Shown here piece by piece: positions 48,576 to 58,199 of a DNA stretch of 64,000 nucleotides. This DNA comes from Roseibium sp. MMSF_3412 (GTDB taxonomy: Bacteria > Pseudomonadota > Alphaproteobacteria > Rhizobiales > Stappiaceae), in NCBI RefSeq assembly GCF_030733265.1, contig NZ_JASHJI010000009.1:62001-126000 (forward strand). The letters are read 5' to 3'. The translations under genes and the position numbers were made by a program. The notes beneath the pieces are model-generated. The model searched no databases, had not been told where the DNA came from, and was given only the letters and a program-made list of their open reading frames with translations. Position 1 is the first letter of the stretch. Each line of letters opens with the position of its first letter.

Positions 48576-49477
48576 CCCGGTCTACCCTTGCTGTTCGCTC
48601 GGTCACGAAACGCTTCAAAAGCCACGTCGCCGTCGACCAGGTGTCGTTTGAACTTGAACCCGGCACACGGGTTGCGCTTCTGGGGCACAACGGTGCCGGG
48701 AAAACCACGCTGTTCAAGATGATCCTGGGTTTCCTGAAGCGGGACGGCGGCGAGATCTCCGTTCTCGGGTCCTCTCCCGGCAGCAGGGTGTCCCGGCAGG
48801 GAGCAGCTTACTTACCCGAGTCAGTCGCGTTTTCCGGCGCTCTGACCGGCGCGGAAATCATCCGCTTTTATGCGCGCCTGAAGGGCGAGAATGTTGCCCG
48901 TTCCCTTCAGTTGCTGGAGAGGGTCGGTCTTGCCGATGCCGCAAGACGGCGGGTGAACACCTATTCGAAAGGCATGCGCCAGCGTCTTGGCCTGGCACAG
49001 GCGCTGATCGGAAAGCCTCAGCTGGTTCTTCTCGACGAGCCGACCACGGGTCTGGATCCGATTTCCAGACAGAATGTCTACGAACTGATCGGCGAAATAG
49101 CCGATCAGGGCGCGACCGTCCTGCTGTCGTCTCACGCCTTGACGGAACTGGAAGCCCGGACAGACAGGGTCCTGATCCTGTCAAAGGCGAAACTCGTCGC
49201 CGATGACGAACTCGGCACATTGCGAGCCCGGGCCGGCCTTCCGATCAGGTTGAAGGTCTGGACGAAACCGGGGGCGGTTCGGGAAGTGGCCGAACATCTC
49301 GGGGCAGGAAAAATGAACGGACGATCCGTGGAGCTGGATTGTGGCATGGACGAGAAGGTCCGGACGCTCTCGGCGATAAGTGCGCTCGGCAATCTGGTCG
49401 AGGATGTCGATGTACATGCGCCGAGCCTCGATGACGTGTACCGGCATTTTTCAGACACATCGCGAAAGGAGGCATGA
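48572..49477 (+). CDS. nosF: NosF, ABC ATPase for NosZ copper-site assembly
   Basis: A 301-residue ATPase: Walker A LLGHNGAGKTTLFKM, signature YSKGMRQRLGLAQAL, Walker B LVLLDEPTTGLDP, switch region LLSSHALTELEA. The ATG at 48572 overlaps the nosD stop (ATGA), which fixes the start against an upstream frame from 48410. Pairs with NosY. Confidence 0.95.
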   Translation: MTRSTLAVRSVTKRFKSHVAVDQVSFELEPGTRVALLGHNGAGKTTLFKMILGFLKRDGGEISVLGSSPGSRVSRQGAAYLPESVAFSGALTGAEIIRFYARLKGENVARSLQLLERVGLADAARRRVNTYSKGMRQRLGLAQALIGKPQLVLLDEPTTGLDPISRQNVYELIGEIADQGATVLLSSHALTELEARTDRVLILSKAKLVADDELGTLRARAGLPIRLKVWTKPGAVREVAEHLGAGKMNGRSVELDCGMDEKVRTLSAISALGNLVEDVDVHAPSLDDVYRHFSDTSRKEA

Positions 49478-49480
49478 GCC

Positions 49481-50311
49481 ATGTTCTCCCGAATTCTCAC
49501 GATCGCACAACAGGAAGTCCGGATTGGCATCAGGAACCGCTGGGTCCTGCTGGCCACACTGATACTCGCGGTTTTCTCGCTGGCTCTGGCCTTGCTTGGG
49601 TCCGCGCCGGCGGGAACACTTGGAATAGACAGGTTGACGATCACTGTCGCCTCTCTGGCAAGCCTGTCCGTTTATCTCGTTCCCCTGATCGCGCTTCTGC
49701 TCGCCTTTGATGCGGTTTGCGGCGAGATCGAGCGCGGCACCTTGCTCATGACCTTCTCCTGCCCGATTTCGCGCACGGAGTTCTTGTTTGGAAAAGCCAT
49801 CGGGCATGCGTTCGTGCTCACTATTGCTCTAGTCGCGGGCTACGGCCTTACGGCTCTTGTCCTCGTGGCATCGGGAACCGGTTCGCTATCCGGGCTGACA
49901 GACTTCACACGGCTGATTGCAACATCCGTGCTCCTCGGCATCTGTTTTCTTGCACTCGGTTACGTGCTGAGCGCGCTGACCCGTCAGTCGGGAACGGCCG
50001 CTGCATTGGCGATCGCCGCCTGGCTCCTCCTCGTTGTTCTTTACGACCTCGCACTTTTGGGCGCACTTGTCGCCAATCCGAGAGGCATATTCGCATCGCA
50101 GGTTTTCCCTTACGCGGTTCTCTTGAACCCGGCCGATGCTTTTCGGCTCTTCAATCTGGCGGCACTTGGGGCCAGTGACCTTGTTGGAGGCATGGCAGGT
50201 GTTGCGGAAACATTGCCGTTCGATCCTGCATTCGCACTTGTGTCGCTGGTTGTCTTCGCCGGCGCCGCGCTGGCAGCGTCGGCCACACTCATCCGGAGGA
50301 TCACGCCATGA
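49481..50311 (+). CDS. nosY: NosY, ABC permease for NosZ copper-site assembly
   Basis: A 276-residue membrane protein of the ABC-2 type with about six helices (LLATLILAVFSLALALLG; VYLVPLIALLLAFDAVCGE; FVLTIALVAGYGLTALVLV). The cytosolic motif EIERGTLLMTFSCPISRTEF is typical of NosY. Begins 3 bases after nosF. Confidence 0.95.
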   Translation: MFSRILTIAQQEVRIGIRNRWVLLATLILAVFSLALALLGSAPAGTLGIDRLTITVASLASLSVYLVPLIALLLAFDAVCGEIERGTLLMTFSCPISRTEFLFGKAIGHAFVLTIALVAGYGLTALVLVASGTGSLSGLTDFTRLIATSVLLGICFLALGYVLSALTRQSGTAAALAIAAWLLLVVLYDLALLGALVANPRGIFASQVFPYAVLLNPADAFRLFNLAALGASDLVGGMAGVAETLPFDPAFALVSLVVFAGAALAASATLIRRITP

Positions 50312-50856
50312 AACGAAGGTTCATTGTTCTCCTTGCGCTCGGGCTCCTCGCAGCGTGCCAGGAAGAGGTTGGGATTGTGAAACCGGCGGCTATTGCCCTG
50401 ACACCCGAGGCCGCGGGGCACTACTGTCAGATGACAGTCCTTGAGCACGACGGTCCGAAGGCACAGATCCATCTCACCGGAAATCCGTTTCCATTCTGGT
50501 TCACACAGGTGAGGGATGCGGTTGCCTTCATGCATTCCCCGGAAGAACCCAAAAACATCGCCGCGATCTACGTCAACGACATGGCAGTGGCGCGCAGCTG
50601 GAAGGAGCCGGGTTTTGAAAACTGGATCGAAGCAGAGGCGGCCTGGTTTGTCGTTGGCAGCAGACAGACCGGCGGGATGGGCGCGCCCGAGACGATACCG
50701 TTCGGAACTGAAGAGGGCGCAAAGGCATTCGCCGCCGCCAACGGCGGCCGCATCCTTCGCCTCCATGATATCCCTGTTGACTACGTATTGGCGCCGGTTG
50801 AGCTCTCGTCAAACGCACAACTGAAGCCGGATCATGCCGATGGGGTGGGGCAATGA
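50308..50856 (+). CDS. nosL: NosL, copper-binding lipoprotein
   Basis: A 182-residue lipoprotein (lipobox LLAACQEE, Cys at residue 17) that delivers copper for NosZ. The Cu(I)-binding region is visible as HYCQMTVLEHDGPKAQIHL (Cys-x-Met pair). Overlaps nosY and nosX by 4 bases each. Confidence 0.95.
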   Translation: MKRRFIVLLALGLLAACQEEVGIVKPAAIALTPEAAGHYCQMTVLEHDGPKAQIHLTGNPFPFWFTQVRDAVAFMHSPEEPKNIAAIYVNDMAVARSWKEPGFENWIEAEAAWFVVGSRQTGGMGAPETIPFGTEEGAKAFAAANGGRILRLHDIPVDYVLAPVELSSNAQLKPDHADGVGQ

Positions 50857-51863
50857 ACCAGCCAGTTTCTGCACCTGGACGACTGAGCCGCCGTCGCTTC
50901 ATCACGATCAGCGCGGCGGTTGCCGCAGGGACGGTTTTGCCCTTGCAAAAGGCGAGTGCTGAACCTGCGCTTCACACCTGGCGCGGGATCGCGCTTGGTG
51001 CGAAAGCCGAAATCAATCTGTTGCACGACGACGCCGGGAGAGCCCGGAGACTGTTCACCACGATCGAGGCGGAAATCAGAAGACTGGAGAGCATATTCAG
51101 TCTCTACGAGCCACAAAGCGAGTTGAACCGCTTGAACAGCACCGGGCAACTTTATGCCCCATCCCTGGAAATGCTGGAGATTCTCAGTCTGTCGCAAAGC
51201 GCACACTTCGCTACGCAAGGCGCTTTTGATCCGACGGTTCAGCCGCTCTGGAGCCATTATGCGCGTCTCGCCACCGGAGATCAGACTGGCGACTTCAAAG
51301 CGGCGTTGGCCTGCGTCGGGTTCGACCGTGTCCGGGTCCGTCCCGACGAAATCCGCTTTATGAAGACCGGTATGGCGATGACACTCAACGGTATCGCTCA
51401 AGGTTTTGTAACTGACCGCGTCACAGCGATTTTGGAGCGGGAAAACTGTGTGAACATGGTCGTGGAGATCGGTGAAATCGCGGCTCGAGGCACCGCATCC
51501 GAAAAGAATGGGCCTGACGAAAGCGGGTGGCCGGTCACGCTTCACCCAGATCCGTTCCTGACCGGCTCACGATCGGAAATTCATCTTGCCAACGCGGCGG
51601 TTGCAAGCTCGGCACGCCTAGGAACGACATTCGATCCGGACGGATCGCGTTCCCACATTCTGGATCCAAGAACCGGACATCCCGTCGACACCGGCCTGGC
51701 GGCCACGAGTGTTGTTGCACCGAGCGCAGCACTCGCGGACGCGCTTTCAACAGCCGCACTCGTCAGCGGTGAAACTCAGCTGCTGCATGCGTTGAAAGGT
51801 TTCCGGCCTGCACGCGCATTTGTCGTGCGCGATGATGGGTCCACGTCCTGGTTGTCGGCGTAG
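50853..51863 (+). CDS. nosX: NosX, ApbE-like FMN transferase for NosR
   Basis: A 336-residue exported protein with a twin-arginine-like signal (LSRRRFITISAAVAAGTVLP). The ApbE fold is shown by FSLYEPQSELNRLNSTG, MTLNGIAQGFVTDRVTAIL and VEIGEIAARG. It attaches FMN to the NosR SGAT motif. Last gene of the nos operon. Confidence 0.95.
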   Translation: MNQPVSAPGRLSRRRFITISAAVAAGTVLPLQKASAEPALHTWRGIALGAKAEINLLHDDAGRARRLFTTIEAEIRRLESIFSLYEPQSELNRLNSTGQLYAPSLEMLEILSLSQSAHFATQGAFDPTVQPLWSHYARLATGDQTGDFKAALACVGFDRVRVRPDEIRFMKTGMAMTLNGIAQGFVTDRVTAILERENCVNMVVEIGEIAARGTASEKNGPDESGWPVTLHPDPFLTGSRSEIHLANAAVASSARLGTTFDPDGSRSHILDPRTGHPVDTGLAATSVVAPSAALADALSTAALVSGETQLLHALKGFRPARAFVVRDDGSTSWLSA

Positions 51864-51867
51864 CACC

Positions 51868-51931
51868 AGGGGAAAAGGGCCGCGCATAGCAATACCGGCA
51901 CCTTTTCCTGCACAACAGCTTTTTTTTTTGT
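51868..51931 (+). terminator. Probable terminator of nos operon
   Basis: CAGGGGAAAAGG (after nosX) can pair with CCTTTTCCTG, enclosing a GGCC/GGC-containing loop, and a T9 run follows at about 51921-51930. The stem is long-looped and imperfect, but the position between convergent operons fits. Confidence 0.5.
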
Positions 51932-51933
51932 CG

Positions 51934-52332
51934 TCATCGACGCAATGTGCGACTGCGGGCGGTCAGCACAATCAGGGCCCAGACGGCCGTTCTGAACAGC
52001 ATCGCCACGAGTGTTCTGAGTTCATAGGCGCCCCCCATCGCGATATGCAAAACCAGGCCAGCCAGTACTGTCGCGGAACAGGCAAGGATAGCGATCGACA
52101 ACCAAACCGCCCAGTGGCGGTTTCGCAACAATCCAAACCCTGCGGCTACATATGGGAAACCGGCGAAGAAATTGAACCAAAGCACAAATTGAACGATGTT
52201 TCCGGCCGCTTCCGTGATCTCGTTGCCGCCGAAAAGAACGAGTCCGCCAGACAGAATTGTCAAGAAGCCGAAGACGATTGCGAACAAGGCAACAGGCGCA
52301 GATACGGTGCTTTTCGTCGGCGTGTTTGTCAA
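51934..52332 (-). CDS. Four-helix membrane protein, distal to nirN
   Basis: A 132-residue integral membrane protein with four hydrophobic segments (VALFAIVFGFLTILSGGLVL; FVLWFNFFAGFPYVAAGFGL; VWLSIAILACSATVLAGLVL; TLVAMLFRTAVWALIVLTA). I recognise no family. It is the last gene of the nir-side operon, converging on nosX. Confidence 0.65.
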   Translation of the reverse strand: MTNTPTKSTVSAPVALFAIVFGFLTILSGGLVLFGGNEITEAAGNIVQFVLWFNFFAGFPYVAAGFGLLRNRHWAVWLSIAILACSATVLAGLVLHIAMGGAYELRTLVAMLFRTAVWALIVLTARSRTLRR

Positions 52333-52386
52333 AATCGGCTCCTTGCCATGGCAGGATGTTACCGAACCGGTTTTTGGTATCGTGCG

Positions 52387-52635
52387 TCAGTCCGAAAACG
52401 ACTTCCCGTCAGCCTCGTCCATCAATCCACGCACCCATCTGGCGGCCCACCAGGTGGCGGGAATTCCCAAAGGAATGCTGATCCATATGGCCGTTAGTGG
52501 CGAAATCGCCGGCAACCCGAGTGAAATGCCGATCAGCCCCAGAAGAAAGAGATTGATTGCGACCGCCGCCGCCGTGAACGGGTAAAGCAGCAAGGCGAGT
52601 TTTTTCACCGACCATGTGCTGTCTGTTGCGGTCAT
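52387..52635 (-). CDS. Small two-helix membrane protein
   Basis: An 82-residue protein with helices LLYPFTAAAVAINLFLLGLI and TAIWISIPLGIPATWWAARW and a short acidic tail. Its ATG overlaps the CbiX-like stop by ATGA, so it is translationally coupled to the nir operon. Similar small membrane proteins sit at the end of some denitrification clusters, without known function. Confidence 0.7.
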   Translation of the reverse strand: MTATDSTWSVKKLALLLYPFTAAAVAINLFLLGLIGISLGLPAISPLTAIWISIPLGIPATWWAARWVRGLMDEADGKSFSD

Positions 52636-53582
52636 GCTGCTTGCCTCTTCATAGAGGATTGGAGATTTTGAAGTTTTTTCAACAGTGACGCGACAACTCT
52701 TAACCTGTTGTGAGAGCCGCGACTGGGCTCGTCACACCGCTCAATTCCGTGATTTGTCATGCCCGGAGCGACCGTTTCCGCATCAATCTCCACACCGGCA
52801 GATTGATGTTCCACGGTGCGGTGTTGGCTGACCGGGTCGAAATTATTCGCTTTCAGCCAGGCAGTGCCCAGACTGTGAGCGATGAGTTCCGCAATGAAAT
52901 CAGCCTCTCCGACAGCCGGGAGCAGCACGCCCTTGAAACCACCTTCGGCGAGGGCATCGGGAATGTCCTCCGTCAGATGAGATCCGGTTCCGGCCAGAAA
53001 CGGCAGGAGAAGCGTTCGGGGAGTGCTCACCTGCGCAACCCTTGAAAGAAACGGTTCCTGCGCGAGAAAACCCGTGTGGATCTTCTTTTTGAAGGGTATC
53101 AGGGCGCGCACGCGTTTTGCGAAATAAAGGGCGCAGTCAGCTGCGGCCGAGCCGGTTTCGGAGCCATGTGCCGCAATCATGACGTCACAGGAATTCAACG
53201 ACCAGCCATGTCGCTCTGCCGCCTGTTTCAACAGTTTGACGGTCCTGTGCGGCAACATCGGATGAAGACCGAGAGGGCTGAGCTGCCGGACCTCACGGCT
53301 ACCTGTGCGTTCCGGCAACGCCTTTTTGGTAAACCAGCCGTCTGCCATGAAGACGGGATAAAGAAACGGGACGCTGCCAAATGCCGCCAACTCCCGTTCG
53401 AATGTTCCCGGAGTTGCCAGAGTGGCGGACCGGACATCCCAACCCGGAAGCCGCAGCTTTATCTGCTGTGCCAGTTGCTGAAGCTGCGACTCGCCCGCCA
53501 TCCGACTAGACGGCTGACCGTGCGAAACGATCAGGGCTTCAGTGACTGGTTCCCTCCGAAAAGGTGATCTTGTTCCAGACAT
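52632..53582 (-). CDS. CbiX/SirB-like chelatase-family protein next to nirN
   Basis: A 316-residue protein resembling duplicated sirohydrochlorin chelatases. The first half has ALIVSHGQPSS, the second has DVMIAAHGSETGSA, each with the HG(S/Q) motif whose His binds the inserted metal. FLAGTGSHLTEDIPDAL adds a possible third His. The only ATG (53582) overlaps nirN by 44 bases; a shorter product is possible because the conserved part begins only at residue 14. Context suggests iron insertion into sirohydrochlorin for haem d1; this is inference. The C-terminal 80 residues match nothing I know. Confidence 0.75.
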   Translation of the reverse strand: MSGTRSPFRREPVTEALIVSHGQPSSRMAGESQLQQLAQQIKLRLPGWDVRSATLATPGTFERELAAFGSVPFLYPVFMADGWFTKKALPERTGSREVRQLSPLGLHPMLPHRTVKLLKQAAERHGWSLNSCDVMIAAHGSETGSAAADCALYFAKRVRALIPFKKKIHTGFLAQEPFLSRVAQVSTPRTLLLPFLAGTGSHLTEDIPDALAEGGFKGVLLPAVGEADFIAELIAHSLGTAWLKANNFDPVSQHRTVEHQSAGVEIDAETVAPGMTNHGIERCDEPSRGSHNRLRVVASLLKKLQNLQSSMKRQAA

Positions 53583-55071
53583 TGTATTTTCCCGAAGGTT
53601 TCTTCATCGGCAAACGCCTTATTTCTTCAAGCGTTTGCGCGTCGTAGACGATCATGGCACCTTCGTCTTCCCAGATGGAGACGAGGGCATGCCTGCCGTT
53701 GCGGGTGAACTCGACATGCGCGACGGTCGCGCCTTTCTCCGGCCGCAGGGTTTTCACGATCTCAAGGCTCTGCTTGTCGATCACATGCATGACGTCCCTG
53801 TTCGGACCGAAGAAGACATCGACCCAGACGTAGGGCGAGTTTTCATGGCTGCGCATGAAAAAACCCGGCCCCAGCGTCTCGATGCGTTTCACCGTCTTCC
53901 AGGTCTGCATGTCGATCACGGAGACAGCATTGTCCTTGAGGTGAGGGGTCGCCATGACGGTCGTGTCGCCATGTTGCCAGGTGATTCCGGACCCGAGATG
54001 CGGCATGCCCGGCAGGTCGAGATCAGCGGTTTTCTGCCCGATGACCAGGTCGATGACCTGGCCGCCCGCACCACTGCGCGAAGCCCCCATGACGTATTCG
54101 TAGCTCTGATCGAAAAAGAAATCGTCAAGATAGTCGGGCGTTGTGATCTTGCGAACAGGAAAAGGCTTGGTGTGCGGGGCAGGGCCTTCTATCCGCCAGT
54201 CATGGGCAAAGCCGTAATGCGGCGGGTTGGGGCCGTAGAAAACCTCCCAGATCTCTGGCACATCCTTCAGCGCCAGAACAAAGCTCTTGCGTGGTGGCGC
54301 CTGATAGACCGCGGAGATCCTGCTTGGGGTACCGTCCTTGCCCTTGATTTCTTGCACCGCCGCGACGCTCAGGTTTTCGGCGGCAAGGATTGTCAGGGTG
54401 TTTGGCAGATAGTTGGCGACGGCAATCCATTTGCCATCATGGCTCATGGCGATATTGCGGCTGTTGAGCCCGGCGCGAATGCGCCCGACTTCCTTGAGCG
54501 CATAGAGGTCGTATTTCTGGACCCAGCCGTCACGGGACATGATGAAGACGTAGCGGCCTTCGGGGCTGAATTTCGGCCCGCCATGCACCGCGAAAGGAGT
54601 CGGAAATCGGTCAAGTGTCTCGAACGTGTCGCCATCAAGCACGCTGACGTGGTGATCTCCGGTTTCGACGGCAAGCGTGATGTTCATCGGGTCAGAAGAC
54701 CAGACGGGCTTGTTCGCCGGCTGATAGTCTTCGTTGAGAATGCGGCTGGCCATGATCTCTTCAGCCCCCCAAGGCGGGACATCGACCAGCGGCTCCTGCA
54801 GGAAGGCGGCAAGTGCGTCAATGCGGCTATCGCTCATGAGGTCGCCGAAGGCCGGCATTTGCGTTGCCGCGCGGCCGTCCCGGATCACGGAGACAAGGTT
54901 GGGTCCGCGCATCCGCCCGAGTGTCTGCGGAATGAGGGCAGGGCCGATGCCGCCGAGGCGATTGACGCCGTGGCATTCCTGGCAGTTTTCGGCATAGTCC
55001 ACAACCGGATCCGCGAACGGGGCGGACACGGTCATCAGAAGAGCGCTAAGCGAAACGATGAGCCGGGTCAT
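53539..55071 (-). CDS. nirN: NirN, dihydro-haem d1 dehydrogenase
   Basis: A 510-residue periplasmic cytochrome: signal peptide, cytochrome c domain with CQECH (residues 30-34) and Met-bearing TQMPAFGDL, then an eight-bladed d1-type propeller ([30 protein letters not shown]). It catalyses the last step of haem d1 synthesis. It is NirN and not NirS because a separate NirS is present at the other end of the cluster. The start overlaps the nirJ end by 26 bases. Confidence 0.92.
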   Translation of the reverse strand: MTRLIVSLSALLMTVSAPFADPVVDYAENCQECHGVNRLGGIGPALIPQTLGRMRGPNLVSVIRDGRAATQMPAFGDLMSDSRIDALAAFLQEPLVDVPPWGAEEIMASRILNEDYQPANKPVWSSDPMNITLAVETGDHHVSVLDGDTFETLDRFPTPFAVHGGPKFSPEGRYVFIMSRDGWVQKYDLYALKEVGRIRAGLNSRNIAMSHDGKWIAVANYLPNTLTILAAENLSVAAVQEIKGKDGTPSRISAVYQAPPRKSFVLALKDVPEIWEVFYGPNPPHYGFAHDWRIEGPAPHTKPFPVRKITTPDYLDDFFFDQSYEYVMGASRSGAGGQVIDLVIGQKTADLDLPGMPHLGSGITWQHGDTTVMATPHLKDNAVSVIDMQTWKTVKRIETLGPGFFMRSHENSPYVWVDVFFGPNRDVMHVIDKQSLEIVKTLRPEKGATVAHVEFTRNGRHALVSIWEDEGAMIVYDAQTLEEIRRLPMKKPSGKYNVWNKITFSEGTSH

Positions 55072-56266
55072 GGCGTTTTCCTCTGAAGGGTGTAACGGCC
55101 AGGCGTTCGCACGGGTCGCCGATGAGGCCGATCTCGTTGTCGTCGAGATAGCAGGCCGGGTCCTCTGCCCAGGGATCGCCCGTCAGCTGCAGCGCGCGGA
55201 TGCGCGTGTTGCCGCCGCAGACGTCCTTAACCGTGCAGGAGCCGCACCTGCCTTTCAGGGGCCTCGGCCGTGTCCTGAGCTGTTTCAACACGGGATCGTC
55301 ACCGGACCAGAGCTCGGAGAAAGGCTTGTCCTTCACGCTGCCGACCGTGTAATCGGACCAGTAGGTGTCCGGATGGACATTGCCGAGCGTATCGATATTG
55401 GCGACGCCGAGTCCGGACGCATTACCGCCCCAGGCGGCTAAATGGTTGCGGACATGGTCAGCGATTTTATTGCTGAAGTTTGCGCGCACCCAGTGCAGGA
55501 AATAGACCGCGTCGGCGTCATTGTTGCCGGTGACGATATCGAGTTTCCGCCCACCGCTGACGCCGGCCCACGCGCGGTCAAGCAAGAGGTCCATTGCCCA
55601 GCGCGACCGCTTGTGTTCCGCATCCTCTCCGCGGTTCTTGTCACCGCGCCCGGCATAGACAAGGTGCGACAGGTAGAATTTGTCGACATCCTCGTCGTCG
55701 CAGAGTTTCAGAAGATCTGGCAGATGCTTGTGGTTTCCTTCGGTCAGTGTGAAACGCAGCCCGACCTTGATGTTCCGGGCCCTGCATTCACGAACCCCGC
55801 GAAGAGCAGCCTCGTAAGCGCCTTCAACACCACGGAACCAGTCATTTGTCGCGCCGATGCCGTCAATTGAAATGCCGACATAGTCGAAGCCGATCTCCGC
55901 GACGCGGTCGAGCGCATCACCTTTAAGTTTTGTGCCGTTGGTCGAGAGCGCAAGCATACGCACGAATTTGCGTGCGCGCGTTGCGATCTCGAAGAGATCG
56001 CGCCGGTCGAGTGGCTCGCCGCCTGACAGGATCAGGGCGGGGATCTTGAAGCGGCCGAGATCTTCCAGCGTTTCCATGGCCTGTTCGTGTGTCAGCTCAC
56101 CCGGAAAATCGACATCGGCGGACACCGTGTAGCAATGCCGGCATCTGAGATTGCAGCGGCGTGTCAGGTTCCAGATCACGACCGGTTTCACCGGTCCATT
56201 GCTTGCCCGCCTGCGAACCGGTGTCGGATTGGTGATCTGCTGCATGTACTCCGTCAGACGAAACAT
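55046..56266 (-). CDS. nirJ: NirJ, radical SAM enzyme of haem d1 synthesis
   Basis: A 406-residue radical SAM protein that removes propionate side chains from didecarboxysiroheme. The 4Fe-4S motif CNLRCRHC (C38, C42, C45) follows [24 protein letters not shown] is the SAM GGE motif. The C-terminal [13 protein letters not shown] plus a later Cys is the auxiliary SPASM-like cluster. Starts 3 bases after nirH. Confidence 0.96.
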   Translation of the reverse strand: MFRLTEYMQQITNPTPVRRRASNGPVKPVVIWNLTRRCNLRCRHCYTVSADVDFPGELTHEQAMETLEDLGRFKIPALILSGGEPLDRRDLFEIATRARKFVRMLALSTNGTKLKGDALDRVAEIGFDYVGISIDGIGATNDWFRGVEGAYEAALRGVRECRARNIKVGLRFTLTEGNHKHLPDLLKLCDDEDVDKFYLSHLVYAGRGDKNRGEDAEHKRSRWAMDLLLDRAWAGVSGGRKLDIVTGNNDADAVYFLHWVRANFSNKIADHVRNHLAAWGGNASGLGVANIDTLGNVHPDTYWSDYTVGSVKDKPFSELWSGDDPVLKQLRTRPRPLKGRCGSCTVKDVCGGNTRIRALQLTGDPWAEDPACYLDDNEIGLIGDPCERLAVTPFRGKRHDPAHRFA

Positions 56267-56269
56267 CGT

Positions 56270-56758
56270 TCAACCTCTCTTGGCGGCGAGCCGCATGCCC
56301 GTTTTCTTCAGGATCCGGGTTGAGAACAGGATGTCGCCGGCCTGGCAGGCACCACCGAGCAGGTCTGCGACCTTGTCCCGCTTGACGAGGACCTCCCCGC
56401 GGCTGGAACCGTGGACCATCGCGAAGAGGTTGTAGCGCCACACGGGAAGAACACGCGGACGCCGGTAGCAATGGGTCACGAAGGGGAGGGCACCGATGAT
56501 TTCACCCAGACTGTCGACAACGGTGTCATCGACGTCCCACACGGACATGCCGTTTGCGGTCATGCCGAGACGATAGTGGTTCGGCGCGGCGCCGATGCGG
56601 CGCACGACGCCCTGCTTCTTGAGAGCATCCAGACGGTCCAGCAGTTCGGCCTCGGTGATGCCAAGCGTTTCGGCGACAACCGCAAACGGCTGCGGCACGA
56701 GCGGCAGGCCAGCCTGTGTGGCCTCGATGATTGCCCTGTCTTTTGGGTCCAGTGTCAT
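56270..56758 (-). CDS. nirH: NirH, siroheme decarboxylase subunit (Lrp/AsnC-like)
   Basis: A 162-residue protein: winged helix (LDRLDALKKQGVVRRIGA) and an AsnC-like ligand domain with HCYRRPRVLPVWRYNLFAMVHG, the NirH/NirL-type signature. The ATG at 56758 overlaps nirG (ATGA); a longer frame to 56890 is inside nirG. Works with NirD, L and G to decarboxylate siroheme. Confidence 0.9.
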   Translation of the reverse strand: MTLDPKDRAIIEATQAGLPLVPQPFAVVAETLGITEAELLDRLDALKKQGVVRRIGAAPNHYRLGMTANGMSVWDVDDTVVDSLGEIIGALPFVTHCYRRPRVLPVWRYNLFAMVHGSSRGEVLVKRDKVADLLGGACQAGDILFSTRILKKTGMRLAAKRG

Positions 56759-57210
56759 GCGTCTACCCGGAAGCCAACGAAAAACTCGCGTTTCTTGGGA
56801 AAAAGAAGAACTTCCAATCCCGTGTCGTGCTCGATGTCCTTGGCCGTTCTCATGATGTCGCCGCGCTGCTCGGTCGCCAGCACGAACCACATGTTCAACT
56901 CGTGGTCCCGTTCATAGTTATGCGCGACTTCCGCATGAGCATTGACTTTGGTTAAGACGTCTTCGAAGCGGTCTTCGGGAACGGACATGGCGCAAAGGCA
57001 AAAGGCACCGCCGAGGGCCTCAGCGTCGAAAAAGGGGCCGAAGCGCGTTAGCAGGCCGTCGTCCCGCAGTTGACGAATCCGGTCGACAATATTCTCTTCT
57101 GTCAAACCGAGTTCCTCTCCCAGCGAGGCGAAGGGATGCGGGACCAGCGGCAGGTCATCCTGGAGGCGATTGATCAGCCGGCGATCGAGGTCGGTTAGCT
57201 GCACAGTCAT
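56755..57210 (-). CDS. nirG: NirG, siroheme decarboxylase subunit (Lrp/AsnC-like)
   Basis: A 151-residue protein from ATG 57210, which overlaps the nirDL stop (ATGA). Contains INRLQDDLPLVPHPFASLGEE, the winged helix IRQLRDDGLLTRFGPF and the active-site-like HNYERDHELNMWFV, the NirD/NirG-type signature. Part of the siroheme decarboxylase complex. Confidence 0.9.
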   Translation of the reverse strand: MTVQLTDLDRRLINRLQDDLPLVPHPFASLGEELGLTEENIVDRIRQLRDDGLLTRFGPFFDAEALGGAFCLCAMSVPEDRFEDVLTKVNAHAEVAHNYERDHELNMWFVLATEQRGDIMRTAKDIEHDTGLEVLLFPKKREFFVGFRVDA

Positions 57211-58196
57211 GCGGCAGCCCCCCGAGGTGCGATCATCGCTCCGGTCTGCTTGAAACACCGGCATGAAAACAGGATGCGTCGATCGACGTCCTCTAACTCC
57301 GGAAGAGCCGACGCTTTGGTCAGGGTCTCAAGTGCATCCTTGCGGCTCCGCGCGTGGATCATGCAGTAAAGCCGGTAGGGCCAGACACCGGCAACGGGAC
57401 GGCGCTCGTAGCACAGGGTCACGCCCGGCACGGCGGCCAGAGCAGGCCCGGCAGCGTCTACCAGTTCCGGGCGGATATCCCAGACAACCATGGCGTTGGA
57501 GCGCCAGCCAAGCGCCCTATGCCGCACGATCACACCAAGTCTCGAAATAATCCCTGCGTCCTGCAGCACCGCAATCCGGTCCAGAACATCTTCTTCCTGC
57601 CAGCCCAAGTCCGAGGCGATCTCATGATAGGGCCGTTCGGTGAGAGGCATGCCGGTAGCGAGCGCCTGCAGGAGATCGTTGTCACCCTCCTGCAGGTGCT
57701 CTTTACGAACCGGCCGGGGCGCGGGTGGCCGGTCCATCTCTCCGTTCAGTCTGAATCCGAGATCAACGTTGAACGGTCTGACAAGTGGAAGATCGAGGAC
57801 ACGAAGCCCTGTGCGAACCTGTATTTCCTCCAGGACGTTGTCGACATGCGCTCGGTTGGGGCCGGTCGCGACGAACCAGAGGTTCCAGTGGCTCTCTCTC
57901 TCGTAGGAATGATTGACGCCGGGCTGGCTGCCGACGATTGCCGCCACATCTTCCAGTCTTTCGGCGGGTGCGGCGATTGCGGCAAGCGTGCTTGCCGAAA
58001 CAGTGTTGGGCGCGCATGTCGCGCCGACCCTGGTTACACGGCCGGTCGCTCTCAGGAACTCCAGTCGTCTAATGACTTCCGTTTCGCCGCACCGCAGTGC
58101 CTCGCCGATACGCGCAAATGGGCGCGGTTCGATGGGAAGATTGCGTTGCCAGTCATCCAGAAGCTTCAGATCAAGTTGGTCGCCTATACGTTCCAT
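57207..58196 (-). CDS. nirDL: NirD-NirL fusion, siroheme decarboxylase
   Basis: A 329-residue fusion of two AsnC-like modules. Residues 1-155 are NirD-like (DWQRNLPIEPRPFARIGEAL, HSYERESHWNLWFV); residues 170-325 are NirL-like (LLQALATGMPLTERPYHEIA, LCYERRPVAGVWPYRLYCM). The linker (RPPAPRPVRKEHLQEGD) is Pro- and Arg-rich. Such fusions are known in several denitrifiers. Begins 3 bases after nirF. Confidence 0.93.
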   Translation of the reverse strand: MERIGDQLDLKLLDDWQRNLPIEPRPFARIGEALRCGETEVIRRLEFLRATGRVTRVGATCAPNTVSASTLAAIAAPAERLEDVAAIVGSQPGVNHSYERESHWNLWFVATGPNRAHVDNVLEEIQVRTGLRVLDLPLVRPFNVDLGFRLNGEMDRPPAPRPVRKEHLQEGDNDLLQALATGMPLTERPYHEIASDLGWQEEDVLDRIAVLQDAGIISRLGVIVRHRALGWRSNAMVVWDIRPELVDAAGPALAAVPGVTLCYERRPVAGVWPYRLYCMIHARSRKDALETLTKASALPELEDVDRRILFSCRCFKQTGAMIAPRGAAA

Positions 58197-58199
58197 CTT

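Noticed and set aside
53542-55086. 514-codon plus-strand frame opposite nirN
   Set aside because: NirN on the minus strand has a signal peptide, CQECH and d1 propeller; the opposite frame has no recognisable feature.
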